Assembly (NCBI RefSeq): GCF_042186555.1
Contig: NC_133327.1
Span: 108,031,167-108,095,166, forward strand
Direction of reading: 5' to 3'
DNA from: Aquarana catesbeiana
Lineage: Eukaryota; Chordata; Amphibia; Anura; Ranidae
Length of the DNA: 64,000 nt
The notes under the pieces are model-generated. The model made no database searches, was not told the DNA's origin, and was given only the letters and a program-made list of their open reading frames with translations. Below are positions 34,494 to 46,762 of the stretch, piece after piece; position 1 is the stretch's first letter; every line of letters begins with the position of its first letter. The position numbers and the translations under genes are program-made.

Positions 34494-35986
34494 CAGTGGG
34501 GCAAAAAAGTATTTAGTCAGCCACCAATTGTGCAAGTTCTCCCACTTAAAAAGATGAGAGAGGCCTGTAATTGTCATCATAGGTATACCTCAACTATGAG
34601 AGACAAAATGTGGAAACAAATCCAGACAATCACATTGTCTGATTTTTGAAAGAATTTATTTGCAAATTATGGTGGAAAAATAAGTATTTGGTCACCTACA
34701 AACAAGCAAGATTTCTGGCTCTCACAGACCTGTATCTTCTTCTTTAAGAGGTTCCTCTGTCCTCCACTCATTACCCGTATTAATGGCACCTGTTTGAACT
34801 TGTTATCAGTATAAAAGATTCCTGTCCACAACCTCAGTCACACTCCAAACTCCACTATGGTGAAGACCAAGAGCTGTCGAAGGACACCAGAAAAAAAATT
34901 GTAGACCTGCATCAGGCTGGGAAGACTGAATCTGCAATAGGCAAGCAGCTTGGTGTGAGCACAAAATGAGCACAAGAATGGTGAGCAAAAATCCCAGAAC
35001 CACACGGGACCTAGTGAATGACCTGCAGAAAGCTGGGACCAACGTAACAAAGGCTACCATCAGTAACACACTACGCCGCCAGGGACTCAGATCCTACAGT
35101 GCCAGACGTGTCCCCCTGCTTAAGCCAGTACATGTCCGGGCCCATCTGAGGTTTGCTAGAGAGCATTTGGATGATCCAGAAAAGCATTGGGAGAATGTCA
35201 TATGGTCAGATGAAACCAAAGTAGAACTGTTTGGTAGAAACTTGTCGTGTTTGGAGGAGAGAGAATGCTGAGTTGCAACCAAAGAACACCATACCTACTG
35301 TGAAGCATGGGGGTGGCAACATCATGCTTTGGGGCTGTTTGTCTGCAAAGGGAACAGGACGACTGATCTGTGTACATGAAAGAATGAATGGGGTCATGTA
35401 TCGTGAGATTTTGAGTGCAAACCTCCTCCCATCAGTAAGGGCATTGAAGATAAAACGTGGCTGGGTCTTTCAGCATGACAATGATCCCAAACACACCGCT
35501 TGGGCAATGAAGGAGTGGCTTCGTAAGAAGCATTTCAAGGTCCTGGAGTGGCCTAGCCAGTCTCCAGATCTCAACCCCATAGAAAACCTTTGGAGGGAGT
35601 TGAAAGTCCGTGTTGCCCAGCGACAGCCCCAAAACATCACTGATCTAGAGGAGATCTCCATGGAGGAATGGGCCAACATACCAGCAACAGTGTGTGACAA
35701 CCTTGTGAAGACTTACAGAAAATGTTTGACCTCTGTCATTGCCAACAAAGGATATATAACAAAGTATTGAGATGAACTTTTGATATTGACAAAATACTTA
35801 TTTTCCACCATAATTTGCAAATAAATTCTTTCAAAAATCAGACAATGTGATTGTCTGGATTTGTTTCCACATTTTGTCTCTCATAGTTGAGGTATACCTA
35901 TGATGACAATTACAGGCCTCTCTCATCTTTTTAAGTGGGAGAACTTGCACAATTGGTGGCTGACTAAATACTTTTTTGCCCCACTG
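34494..35986 (+). mobile_element. Tc1 element, 1.49 kb
   Basis: Terminal inverted repeats of about 195 bp (34494-34688 and 35793-35986, ends CAGTGGGGCAAAAAAGTA and complement) flanked by TA (34492-34493 and 35987-35988). It contains one transposase gene with frameshifts. It inserted into the dispersed repeat that continues at 35987, TTATACACGATTTA before it being continuous with TATAGCGCC after it. Confidence 0.92.
34857..35770 (+). pseudogene. Tc1 transposase, frameshifted
   Basis: The start codon (34857) opens MVKTKSCRRTPEKKIVDLHQ and the first helix-turn-helix (AGKTESAIGKQLGV), then a stop; part of the second DNA-binding subdomain is deleted. The next frame (34966-35271) covers KNPRTTRDLVNDLQKAG and the first catalytic aspartate (VIWSDETKVEL). 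The last frame (35231-35770) covers FQHDNDPKHTA (second aspartate) and SPDLNPIENLWREL (third acid) and ends at TGA. At least two frameshifts; about 305 codons remain of the usual 340. Confidence 0.88.
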
Positions 35987-36690
35987 TATATAGCGCCAAT
36001 AGTTAACACAGAGCTTTACAATGTAGAGGGGGGGATGGCACAATTACAGTACAGTTCAATACAGAAGGAATAGAAGGGCCCTGCGCATGGAGCTTAAAAT
36101 CTAAAGGAGGGGGTGGTGGCACAAAAGGTAATAGATGCAGGGAACGATTTGATGGGGGTGGCTCGGGGACAGTTGTTAGGTAGGTGTGGGGTAGGTTTCC
36201 CTGAATAAGTGAGTTTTCAGGGACCTCTTAAAGGTGGACAGGTTAGGGGCTGATCGGACATACCGGGGAAGGGAGTTCCAGAGGATGGGAGAGGCTCTGA
36301 AGAAGTCCTGAAGGCGAGCATGGGAGGAGGTAACAAGGGAGCTAGAGAGCAGGAGGTCCTGGGAGGAGTGGAGGGGATGATTTGGGCGATATCTGCAGAT
36401 GTGGTTAGTGATGTAGATGGGGACGATGTTGTGGATGGCCTTGTATGTTGTGGTTAGTATTTTGAATTTTATACGGTGGGGAAGGGGAAGCCAGTGAAGG
36501 GATTGGCAGAGAGAAGCCAGATCGGTTAGTGAGGTGTATTAATCTAGCAGCAGCATTCATAATAGACAGATGGGGGGGATAGCCTGCGTAGGGGTAGGCC
36601 ATTAAGGAGAGAGTTGCAGTAGTCAAGGTGAGAAATAACCAAGGAGTGAATAAGTTGCTTTGTGGTGTCATTAGTCAGGAAGGGTCAAAT
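35987..36690 (-). repeat. Dispersed repeat (TATAGCGCCAATAGTT family)
   Basis: It matches 8241-8640 on the opposite strand over the central block (GGAGTTCCAGAGGATGGGAG, CTGAAGAAGTCCTGAAGG). The start TATAGCGCCAATAG with TTTACAATG is a recurrent frog repeat signature in my recollection. No intact frame; class unknown. Confidence 0.5.
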
Positions 36691-36699
36691 TCTGGAAAT

Positions 36700-37500
36700 G
36701 TTGAGGATGTAATCAAATGCATTTTACTTTTCTTTTTATTGACTTACAGTAAGCCTCTGAACTTTGTAGGTTAACACTCCAGAAAGAGTTGACTCCCTTG
36801 CACAGCCCTTACCTCCTTGCATACCATAGCCTTCTCCTCTTCTGGGACTGTCTAAATGCTGTCTGTGCTGGTCCAGCTCCTCCACCCTTCACCTCCATAT
36901 ATAACCTTGTATGTAGCAGCTGGGGGAGCAACATAGGGTAATACTATAAAAAGTCACTTGAGTGACAGTTCTGAGTCTACTGGGGCTGCTGACATGACAT
37001 TCCAGATGCTGGTATCCAGTAGCAGTCTCTAGGTTTTTGAATGTCTATACAAGTGAGGCTATTACAGGTAAATAACATGCTCACATGCTCACTTTTTTTT
37101 TCAGTGACGTTTGAGAACACTCTATTATATGTTTGTTTTGTGTTCCCATTCACACAGCATACCAAAAATAAAATAAAAATCTATTTCTTACCTGTTTTCT
37201 TGCGAGAAGGCCTCGTGGCTGACTGTAAGGATAATGAAGATCTGCCAGCCCAGTACAAACAAGGTTAATTATGGCAAATACAGTTGCCCATTCCCCTAAA
37301 AATAAAGAGAACTAAAAGGATTGTTCAGTGCTGAAGTTATCAGAAGAGTATCTAAGAAAGGTAAGCTTCCATTTTAAATTGTTAATAATTATCAAACAAT
37401 ATTTTAAAATTAATAATGAATATTTTGCACTATGTGAATGGAAACATGTAACAAATATTACATAGATGTTATCCTAATTTTGCTGCAAAAGTAGAAATAT
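36700..37500. other. Intergenic, nothing recognised
   Basis: No frame over 75 codons and no repeat structure I can place. Confidence 0.35.
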
Positions 37501-38078
37501 GCTGTAATCCTTTTGCTGACAGGTTCGTACGTCGTACCGACCAAGGGGGGTTTACACACATTCTCAGTGGATGCAGACTCCTGCCTGTTAGGTGGAAGCA
37601 TTCAGGCAGCTGTGCTGCTGCACGATCGATTCCACACACCCCCAGTATTGCCCCCCTGAATGCTCGCTCCCGCCACCTATCCCGGGCTCTGCTTGCCCAT
37701 CTGTATGCCCAGGACAGGCATAGTGGGTGCCGCCGAGAAGAGGGGAGGGAGCAGAATGGAGCACACGTGTCCGCTCTCCTCCGCTCCTTGTTGCTGACCT
37801 GGAAAGCGACCTGGCCAGCATGACCTGGAAAAGAATGTAATGCAATATGATAGCAGGCAGGCGCGTGCCGCCGCGCTCTCTTGCTCCCGCTGCACACGAG
37901 TGTACCCGCGGGTCGGGCGGACTCAATGTCCGCCTGCGACCCGCGATCACCTAGTATAAAGGCAGAATGGGGATCTGCCTTTGTAAACAAGGCGAATCCC
38001 CGTTCTGACAGGACACACGACAAAAAGCTACTGTCCCCAGTGATAAGGGACAGTGATCTCTGTCATGTCCCTGCCAGC

Positions 38079-38486
38079 CAGGGGCGGACTGACCATTCGG
38101 GCACTGCCCGAGGGCCCCATGCCACTTAGGGGCCCCATCAGGGTTGCCAGCCTCAATAAAACCAGGGACAGTATGTAAAAATATGTGTTTTTTTAAAAAT
38201 CCCAAGATTCTAGCTGCCCCGGGTCTCCAGTACCTTTTTCAGTGTGTGTAAGTGTATTCTGTGTGTGTATATTGTGTGTGGGTGTGTGTGTGTATACTGT
38301 GTGGCCCCATAATCTCCGATTGCCTGGGGGCCCCATAATCTCCGATTGCCTGGGGGCCCCATAATCTCCGATTGCCTGGGGGCCCCATAATCTCCGATTG
38401 CCTGGGGGCCCCATAATCTCCTTTTGCCCGGGGGCCCCATAATCTCCTATTGCCTGGGGGCCCCGTGAGTTGTCAGTCCACCCCTG
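38079..38486. mobile_element. hAT-type MITE, 8-bp duplication
   Basis: Duplication CTGCCAGC (38071-38078 and 38487-38494). Ends CAGGGGCGGACTGAC and GTCAGTCCACCCCTG: 15 bp, one mismatch. The 408-bp interior contains a minisatellite. Confidence 0.9.
38304..38465. repeat. Minisatellite, about 27-bp unit
   Basis: About six copies of GGGGGCCCCATAATCTCC followed by GATTGCCT, inside the hAT MITE. The minus-strand frames over it are repeat artefacts. Confidence 0.93.
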
Positions 38487-39079
38487 CTGCCAGCCCATCC
38501 CCCTACAGTTAGAACACACCCAGGGAATACAGTTAACCCAGTTCGCCCCTAATGTTAACCCCTTTCTGCCAGTGTTATTTTTACATTGATCAGTGCATTT
38601 TTATAGCACTAATCAATGTAATATTGTCACTGGTCCCCAAAAAGTGTCATTTGGGGTAAAAAAACAATAAAAAAAATAAAAGTTCCTAAATCTATCCCAT
38701 AGTTTGTAGACGTGATAAGTTTTGCACAAACCAATTAATATACGCCTATTACATTTTTTTTACCAAAAATATGTAGAAGAATATATATCAGCTTAAACTG
38801 ATGTGCAAATTTATTTACTTATTTTGGATATGTATTATAGCAAAAAGTAAAAAAAAAAGTCGCTCTTTGTTTGTTTAAAGCGCAAATAAATAAAAGCCGC
38901 GGAGGTGATCAAATACCACCAACAGAGAGCTCTATTTGTAGGGAAAAAAAGGACGTCAATTTTGTTTGGGTACAATGTCGTACGACCGCGCAGTTGTCAT
39001 TTAAAGAGATGCAGTGCCATATCACAAAAAATGCCTTGGTCATTAAGGGGACAAATCCTTCCGGGGCTGAAGTGGTTAA

Positions 39080-39369
39080 AGAGAACTGGTCACCCAAAAA
39101 TTATTATCACATGGGGGACTTTTTGTCCCCTATATGATGAAAAAAAAAACCTAAAGTAAAAAAAAGTTTTTTAAATAGCAAAAATTAAAATTACACCCAA
39201 GCACATAAACCCCCCCCCAAAAATGTTTGAGCCCCCCCCCACCCCCACATACAGTATATGCATGTATTAACGTAATTGCTTGCTTCGGGGAGCCTACTTG
39301 TGAAAACAAATTTTGGCACACGTTACACACATGTGTGTAACATGTTACACACATGTTATGCACATGCTA
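39080..39369. other. Short flank of Harbinger copy B
   Basis: A and C runs; ACACATGTTA-type repeats directly before the element end. Nothing else seen. Confidence 0.35.
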
Positions 39370-39659
39370 TGCCCCGTACACACGACAGAAAATGTGCGAT
39401 CGGAGCGTGTTGTCGGAAAATCCGACCGTGTGTGGGCTCTATCGGACTTTTTCCATCGGATTTTACGACATACAAAGTTTGAGAGCAGGCTATAAAATTT
39501 TCCGACAACAAAATCCGATCGTGTCAATTCCGACCGTGTGTGGACAATTCCGACGCACAAAGTGCTACGCATGCTCAGAAGAAATTCCAAGATGAAAAAA
39601 TTAGCGTTCGGTATGGATAGAGCACTTTCGTCAGGCTGCAATGTTAAAAAATTGTTTAA

Positions 39660-40628
39660 CCACTTGCTGCCCGCCCGCCGTCATATGACGGCGGGACGGT
39701 GCAGCTGTTGTTCTGGGCCGCCGTCATATGATGGCGCAGCCTTCCAGGCAGCCCAGGGGCGCGCCCGCGCCCGCCGCATCGCTCGGGTCCCGGTGCCCGG
39801 CAGCCGCGATGTCCGCCGGGCATCCGCGATTGCCCGGTAACCGAGCAGGACCGTGGATCTGTGTGTGTGAACACACAGATCCACGTCCTGTCAGATGGGA
39901 GGAGACCGATGGCGTGTTCCTTGTACAGAGGAACACCGATCGGTCTCCTCCCCTTCTGAATCCCCCCCCCCCACAGTTAGAATCATTCCCTAGCAACACA
40001 TTAACCCCTACAGCGCCCCCTCCTGGTTAAGCCCTTCATTACCAGTCACATTTATACAGTAATCAATGCATTTTTACAGCACGGATCGCTGTATAAATGT
40101 GAATGGTCCCAAAAATGTGTCAAAATTGTCCGATGTGTGCGTCGCAATACCGCAGTCATGATACAAATCGCAGATCGCCGCCATTACTAGTAAAAAAAAA
40201 AAATAATAATAAAAATGCTATAAATCTATCCCCTTATTTTGTAGACGCTATAACTTTTGCGAAAACCAATAAATATATGCTTATTGCGATATTTTTTACC
40301 AAAAATATGTAGAAGAATACGTATCGGCCTAAACTGAGGAAAAAATTTGTTTAAAAAAAAAAAAAATTTGGATACTTATTATAGCAAAAAGTAAAAAATA
40401 TTGTGTTTTTTTTCAAACTTGTCACTCTTGTTTTCTTTATAGCACAAGAAATAAAAAACGCAGGGGTGATCAAATACCACCAAAAGAAAGCTCTATTAGA
40501 GGGGAAAAAATTATAAAAATTTCATTTGGGTACAGTGTAGTATGACCGCGCAATTGTTATTCAAAGTGCAACAGCGCTGAAAATTGGCTTGGGCAGGAAG
40601 GGGGTGAAAATGCCCTGTATGGAAGTGG
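39660..40628. mobile_element. TTAA MITE inside Harbinger copy B
   Basis: TTAA at 39656-39659 and 40629-40632. Ends CCACTTGCTG and GGAAGTGG. Copy A keeps the empty site (GTTTAATACAGCGC near 20600). It contains a CCGTCATATGACGG stem and the AATACCACCAAAAG tract of the family. Confidence 0.9.
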
Positions 40629-41303
40629 TTAATGCAGCGCAGTCTCTTCTTTATAATGCTAGAAGGATGAAGTAGTTTAGCTGCTGATATTCACACAGAG
40701 TTCTTACAAACTTCTTTCTTTATTATTTATCGTGATTCACTCAATATATTTGGATTTGTCACATCTGACAACATTTTGGGTTTTTTTATTTTTGTTTTGT
40801 ATTTTTTTCAAGGATGATTTTTTTGTTTTTGTTTTACTCCAGAATATTTTTGTGTGTGTTTTGTGTGTCAAGTTACCACAACACCATTATTATCTTGTAT
40901 TATTTAATCTCAATGAGATTGTTTGGTGTTGGTGTCTCTTGTTAATTTCACATTGTATTTTTGAAATGTACCTGAATCCTCACAAACAAACTGTCCTTTT
41001 TGAAGGAAAACACACATAGGCAAGTATAATTGAAACACAAAATCCTTTATTAAGGCGTCCTAACCAAAGAAAGAGGGAGACAACGCTGGAGAAACAGCAG
41101 AAATTGGTGAAGCCTTTGACCCCCAGGGCACACATCAATAATTTTACTGCAAAATTGGTGGCCTGAGGAGTCCATATATAAGGGAGGGTAGTCTGGTCCA
41201 GAAGTCCCAGAGATCCTGAAAGCAGCAGATGACATCTGTGTCCCCAGGCTGTGGCCATACAAGAGCCTGCATCTTTTGCCAGACAAGACTGAACCCAGGG
41301 TCA

Positions 41304-42547
41304 TCACTCCCTGGTCTTCCTTCCACGCTTCCTTCCACGCTGTGGCTCTGGTGGTGGAGTTGTGGCAGGAGGAGGAGGATGGTCCAACTCACTCAGGTGG
41401 GTATTGGGTGTAATTTCGCCCCTCACCCCCTTAGTTAGGATTTTATAAAGAAGGTCCTCACACAGGAGGCGTTGGCCCTCCTGCATGCCCTGCAGTTTGG
41501 TGGCGGCCATGCAGGCAAAGGCCTCTTCAGGAGTGGGGGTGGCTCTGAGGGATGCAGAAGCCTCCTGAATGAGCCTGAGTGCTAAATCCTGCACGTGACT
41601 CCCCTTCCTAGGTCTTTTGCTTGGAAGGCGGAGGGGAGGAACCTGCGATTCTGTCAGGCTCCTACTGGTCTCTGGGCTTCTTCTGGCTGCCACTTAGCCC
41701 CGCCTCCTCCTGGCTGCCACTAACCCCCGCCTCCTCCTGGCTGCCACTAACCCCCGCCTCCTCCTGGCTGCCACATTCCACAGCCTCCTCCTGTGTGGCA
41801 CATTCTAGAGCCTCCTCCTGGCTGAGGTCTTCCTGTGTATGAAAAAGGGACATAGTTTTAGTTTTTTATTCATCAATTACACACAATTTTCACCTCATGA
41901 CTGTTGCAAATTGAATGTTAACAAATATAACAGACTATCATGCTGAGCCCAGCATTTTTCATTCTTGTCCCAATTATTTTTGCCCACTACTGTCTATTGA
42001 TATGTAAAACACTTTATTAAATTAGCAATTAGTGATCAATAATAACATCTAGTAAACATCATTTATTGCTTGCCCAGAAATCTGTAGAAGAATGCTATAC
42101 CTGGCTCCAGCTGGGCTCCTCCACTTCTTCCTGGCTGGAAGTCCCAGGCTGGACATCAGAAGCCTCAGCTGGGGTGGAAGGTAGAGTGGAAGGAAGGGTT
42201 GAGAGGGATTCCCTGACTCCAGTCTGGTCTGACAGAAATCGCAGTCTCTCATAGTACCACAGCCTGGGGACATAAACGTCATCTGCTGCAGCTCCAGATC
42301 TCTGGGAATCTGTGACCTTCTTGCGCTCCCTAAGATAAGTGCTTCTCAGGCCACCAATTTTGGCTTTTAAATAGGGGATGGTTGCCGTGGGGACCACCGG
42401 CTTTACCAACTCCAGCAGTTTCTCCAGCGCTGCCTGCCTCTTTTGTTTATGATTATAATGCGGGTGTTTCACCTGCCACAGACAGGGCAGCTCCCTGTAT
42501 TTATCTATGAACTGGGGGAGGAAGTTGTGGTCATTGAAGCCATCCAT
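41304..42547 (-). pseudogene. MADF-domain protein, two coding exons (copy B)
   Basis: The ATG exon (42547 to 42101, 149 codons) has a complete MADF domain: FIDKYRELPCLWQVKHPHY at the start, LKAKIGGLRSTYLRERKKV in the middle and YVPRLWYYERLRFL at its end. It then has a Ser/Glu-rich linker to a GTATAG donor. Exon 2 starts at 41832 (EDLSQEEALECATQEEAVE) with QEEAG repeats and would continue to a basic C-terminus (stop at 41304). One frameshift near 41685 separates the repeats from the tail. The start at 42547 is preferred because the upstream extension lacks an ATG and a TGTCTTGCAG acceptor lies just before it. Confidence 0.78.
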
Positions 42548-42549
42548 TT

Positions 42550-42825
42550 TCTCTGCAAGACACAAGACAAACCCTAATGTCAGGCAAAACTCTACTAATC
42601 ATGTTACAATATAGGCCTCAGTTTAGAAGCAGTATAGGCCCAAGTTTAGATGTTACCTTCGTTATCACGCCTCCGATACTCCTTCCTCCGCTCACAGATC
42701 GTACGTACTATGCACGCATGTTACGCTTTATAGACACTGCGCATGCGTGAACCTCCAACTGCCCCTGACGTTCTTTCTATTCTATTCCCTGCCCCTTCTC
42801 GTTTGGCGCAGTGGGGGAAGAGCAC
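42550..42825. promoter_or_regulatory. Divergent promoter between MADF and Myb-like genes (copy B)
   Basis: GCTTTATAGACACTGCGCATG marks the TATA-like core on the Myb-like side. A minus-strand CGAAGGTAAC near 42655 looks like the donor of a 5'-UTR intron for the MADF gene, with its acceptor near 42559. CRE-like and E-box-like words (TACGTA, GCATGC) are shared with copy A. Confidence 0.5.
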
Positions 42826-43177
42826 ATGGTGGAGACACAGCAGGTGTCTGATAATTACACCAACAAGGAGGAGGAGGAGGAGGAGTAAAGCCTGGAGCCT
42901 AAAACGATCCCTGAAGAGACATTTAAGGCATTGAATATGTCCTTTGGGGAGATGGTGGAGATGGTCGACATCTTGAAGAGGGCCGACTATGATGGGAAGT
43001 ATGGACCTTACCCCAACCCCAATGTCAGAAGGGCCAAGATCATGGTGAAAGTGGTCAAGAGTCTGCACCGGAATTTCGGGGTACAGCGATCGAAAGATCA
43101 GCTCAGGAAGCGGTGGTCGGACCTCAAATTAAGGGAGCACGAGCAGTACAGAAGAATCAGGAGAGTGCTGCAAAAAA
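42826..43177 (+). pseudogene. Myb/SANT-like DNA-binding protein, exon 1 only (copy B)
   Basis: Begins MVETQQVSDNYTNKEEEE, has a GAA-to-TAA change at codon 22, then an intact domain: SFGEMVEMVDILKRADYDGK, NVRRAKIMVKVVKSLHRNF and QLRKRWSDLKLREHEQYRRI. It ends in a GTAAGT donor at 43178. The following exons are deleted; about 100 bp of intron remain before the sequence changes to transposase exon 2. The protein would be the DNA-binding partner of the transposase. Confidence 0.8.
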
Positions 43178-43284
43178 GTAAGTAGCTATGCTGTGTTCCT
43201 ATTCTTTATATTTATTAGGTTCGTGCTGCTCCATGTGCTTTTGTTAACTGTTGTCCAGTTTAAAATAGCAACTTTCATGTTCAT

Positions 43285-44980
43285 GGGCATCACATTCTGG
43301 AGACGCATGTAGAACTCCGTCTGGGCAATGACCACACCATCGGACATCCGGCCATTCTTCCCCACGTCCACATACAGGAACTCGAAAGTAGCCGACACCA
43401 CCGCCAACATCACAATACTATTGAACCCCTTATAGTTGAAATAGTATGACCCCAAGTTGGGTGGTGGGACAATGTGGACGTGTTTCCCATCAATTGCCCC
43501 TCCGCAGTTAGGAAAGTCCCACCGCTGGGCAAAGTGGGAGGCCACAGTCTGCTATTCCTGTGGCGTGCAAGGAAACTGTGGAGTCAAACGACAAAAAAAT
43601 TAGTCATTTTGCACATAAACATGGAAAGCAGATTAGACAAAACATTCTTGGCCAACATCAAGATAACATTTATTTGAGGGAGTTTTTAAAGACCAAAGTA
43701 TAAGGTACACCTATCAACTCCCCCCCCCCCCCATGGGCCATTTATAACATTTTAGGGGGGGGGGGCTCTTGGACAGGTAACCCTCTCCACCTTATTGAGA
43801 GATGAATGCCTAAATAATATGTATTACTTTGGCCAGCACCTCCTTAGTTACACTATTGGCAGCCCACTGGACAGGTAAGAAGTGTCATAATACAAAGATA
43901 TAAATACACATTGTGCACATTTGAGCATATTTGGAAATTCTGCTATTACCTATCAAGATAATAATAGGATACACAAACTTTAAACAGTACCATTTGAAAG
44001 TATTCAGGCAGGCCCTTGCAATAAAATGCTTTGGGCAATTCATCCATAAATATGACCACAAAAGAGATGGGTATAGTGTGTATGGGTTTGGCAAAGTCAG
44101 CAGATAGATGATTGAGGATAGATAGAGAATTGGTATCAGCTGACTTAGCAGTTGGGGGGAGGGAGGGTTCCAAATGATTTGGGGACCCAAAAAAAAGCCT
44201 CTGGCACTCTGCCAGAATTTAAAGCACAAATCACATTTTAAAACATTTTAGGGGGTATTTAGGGTAAAGCACTACTATGGAGCTGATAAAATACATTGTT
44301 AAGTGACTACATGAGGTGAATATAGGGCCAGGAGAGCATGCTGGGGAGGTAAGTGAAGGCAAATATGTATGAAGGACAAAAAAAAAAATACAGAAAAATC
44401 CAGCATGCATGAGGACAAAGGGGACATTCACAGCATATTACAATCATGGTAATTAGGGAATGAGGAAAGAAATACAATATATTATCAAACATTAAATACA
44501 ATAAAATGTGATGTTAAAGGATAAAAATCTTACCTTAATATACTCCTTCTGCAGGACCTGAATGATGGCAGAACAGGTCCCTGGGATAATGATCCCCAGA
44601 GCCTGGGGGGGGATGCCTGTTGAGAACTTGAGGTCCTGCAGGCTTCTCCCCGTCGCCAAGTACCGCAGGGTGGCAACTAGTCTCTGCTCCGGAGTGATGG
44701 TTTGCCTCATGCAGGTATCCTGCCTGCTAATATAAGGGGTCAGCAAAGCCAACAAACGGTGAAATACGGGGTCTGTCATCCGGAGAAAGTTCCTGAAATC
44801 ATCAGGATTATTCTCACGGAGCAAAGGCATATGACAGAACTGGTCATGCTGGAGCAACCAATTCTTGGTCCATGAACTCCTCCCCACCCTGTTCATGGAC
44901 TGGACTTGTGTCAAGGTCAGGACCCCAACACCAAGCCCCTGCACAGCACGAACTCTACGAGGAGTATGTATACGCAACAT
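43285..44980 (-). pseudogene. Harbinger transposase, exon 1 and 5' part of exon 2 (copy B)
   Basis: Exon 1 (44980 to 44534, 149 codons) is open, three codons shorter than in copy A, with a clean in-phase donor (ATTAAG then GTAAGA). Exon 2 starts at 43575, has a TGG-to-TAG nonsense codon at its eighth position, then GAIDGKHV and DVGKNGRMSDGVV (first two catalytic acids). The sequence stops matching after QTEFYMRLQN near 43288, where the deletion joins it to Myb-like intron sequence. The third catalytic acid is lost. Confidence 0.82.
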
Positions 44981-45456
44981 GGCTAGAAAATGGTCGGCTG
45001 CTCAGAACGAAGTAACAGAACGCACTGAAGAACAGCAAGACCTGTGAAGAGCGACCTGAAAATCAGTAACGAACGAACAAGAACACAATGATAAATCAAT
45101 GCAAACTCACTGCACGCACTGAAGAGCAGATACAAACCCACAAACACAAACTGAACAGCAGAAAACGATCTGAAAGCCACGAGTCTGAAAAAGCGTGAAT
45201 CGTCTGTCACTAAACTTTTACTAACACGAGATTAGCAAAAGGAGCCCAAAGGGTGCCGTGCTTGGTTCGGACCTGCCCTTTTCTAGTCTCGTCGTACGTG
45301 GTGTACGTCACCGCATTCTTGGCAGTCGGAAATTCCGACAACTTTGTTCGACCGTGTGTATGCAAAACAAGTTTGAGCCAACATCCGTCTGAAAAAATCA
45401 ATGGATTTTGTTGTCGGAATGTCCGATCAATGTCCGATCGTGTGTAGGGGGCATTA

Positions 45457-45915
45457 CACACATGTTACATCACCGTGCACGTGGGAGAGAGAGCAATATT
45501 TCTAGCACCAGACCTCCTCCGTAACGCTAAACTGATGACCTATGGGGAGCTGTAGCCTATGGAAAACATAGGGTACCGAAATTTGTAGGCCATTTCACGG
45601 GCACACACAAATTTAAGGTTTGACATGTTGGGTATTTATTTACTTGGTGCAACCTCGTATTTTATATTTTATCAGGAAATTGGGTAATTTATTGCGTTTG
45701 TGTGCCCTAATATTAAAATTAGTGTATTTTTTACTGAGATTTTGCAGTGATATCGTGTGACATAAAAAAACGACTACTATTTTATTCTCTAGGGTATCCA
45801 CTTTCAGAAAATAAATAATGTTTTGGGGGTTTTATGTAATCTTCAGGGCTAAAATTATTTTTAATCATGTGTGTAAAAAATTCAACAACAGATGTGGCAG
45901 CAAAAGGGTTAAAGT
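45457..45915 (+). mobile_element. TTAA-family MITE, right part, ends CAAAAGGGTTAA
   Basis: Carries the tracts common to 1600-2150 and 48700-49000 (GAGAGCAATA, AGACCTCCTC, GACATGTTGGGTAT, ATTTTATTCTCTAGGG) and ends GGGTTAA near 45912. The left end is cut by Harbinger copy B or lost. Confidence 0.5.
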
Positions 45916-46762
45916 ACATTCAATTTAAATACAGTGTAATCTTATGGAAAGATTGTTGTTGAAATGTGAGATCTGGTAACAAGTTCTTTTTAACCACGTC
46001 ACTCCCGCTGAAAATTTTACAATGGCAGATAGATTCTTTCCTAGGGACACTGACAGGAGAACCTGGAACTGATGTTTTTACACATTGCTTCCAGGGCAGC
46101 AACAAAAGGGGGAGGAGAGCAGATGTGTGTCCGCTGAGCTTCCTCCCCCCTACCAGGCGCCACCCACTATGCTGATCCCGAGCCTGCAGATGGCCAAGCA
46201 GAGCCTGGCATACATGGCAGAGGGGCACATGTGTGTGTGTGTGTGTGGGGGGGGAGGGGGGCTTCTGTTACTGATGTTAAGTGCAAGTAATCTGGCACCA
46301 GCAGAGTCTTGCATTTGACAGCCAGACAGGAGCTGGCAGCGAAAGTAGTAACTCCACTTTTGTTGAGAAAAGGATATTCTCCTCTAGGTGATCAATGTAC
46401 ATTTCTAAGATTTTAACAAATTTTGTTGCAGATTCCTACCTTTTGTTATTCTTGAGAAATAGCTGTTTGTTTTCTCTGTGCCCATGTGCTGAGTGAATCT
46501 GTATGGAAGTGATTTTATAATTATTAATCAGTTGCTGCACCTGCATGGCTCTAATGAGAAAAGTAGAAGGGTCTGCATCCCTTTCGATATGATTTCCCCT
46601 TGGGAGGATCTCACCGAAAATGACATTTATGTTGCAGGGGATGCTCAAAACCTGACTTAGTGAAGACTTCTGGGAAAATCAGTGAACCAGTCACACAAGC
46701 AGGAAATTACATTTCTGGGGGCATTCCATATACCATCTGTGCACCTCCAGGCTACCATATTG
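45916..46762. other. Intergenic, nothing recognised
   Basis: A (TG)n tract at 46231-46247 and a G run. No gene or terminal repeats seen. Confidence 0.3.

Larger units (their letters stand above)
37505..39075. mobile_element. TTAA-family element, right end at AAGTGGTTAA, left end unclear
   Basis: The right part (38560-39075: TTTTTATAGCACTAATCAATG, GTGATCAAATACCACCAA) parallels 40040-40625 and ends GAAGTGGTTAA. The left part has the GC-rich stem region with CTGCCTTTGTAAACAAGGCG. A left TTAA end cannot be placed. It is interrupted by the hAT MITE at 38079. Confidence 0.5.
39370..45453. mobile_element. Harbinger copy B
   Basis: Ends TGCCCCGTACACACGAC and GTGTGTAGGGGGCA, flanked by CTA (39367-39369) and TTA (45454-45456), an imperfect 3-bp duplication. 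Same gene order as copy A. A deletion removes everything from the Myb-like intron to the middle of transposase exon 2. A TTAA MITE sits at 39660-40628. The interior is close in sequence to copy A, so both descend from the same active lineage. Confidence 0.87.

Noticed and set aside
34494..35986. LTR retrotransposon or retrovirus explanation for the long terminal repeats
   Set aside because: The repeats are inverted, flanked by TA, and enclose a Tc1 transposase; no gag, pol or env signal occurs anywhere in the window apart from the L1 reverse transcriptase.
37469..38023. 184-codon minus-strand frame
   Set aside because: GC-rich part of a TTAA-family repeat; no recognisable domain and no start context.
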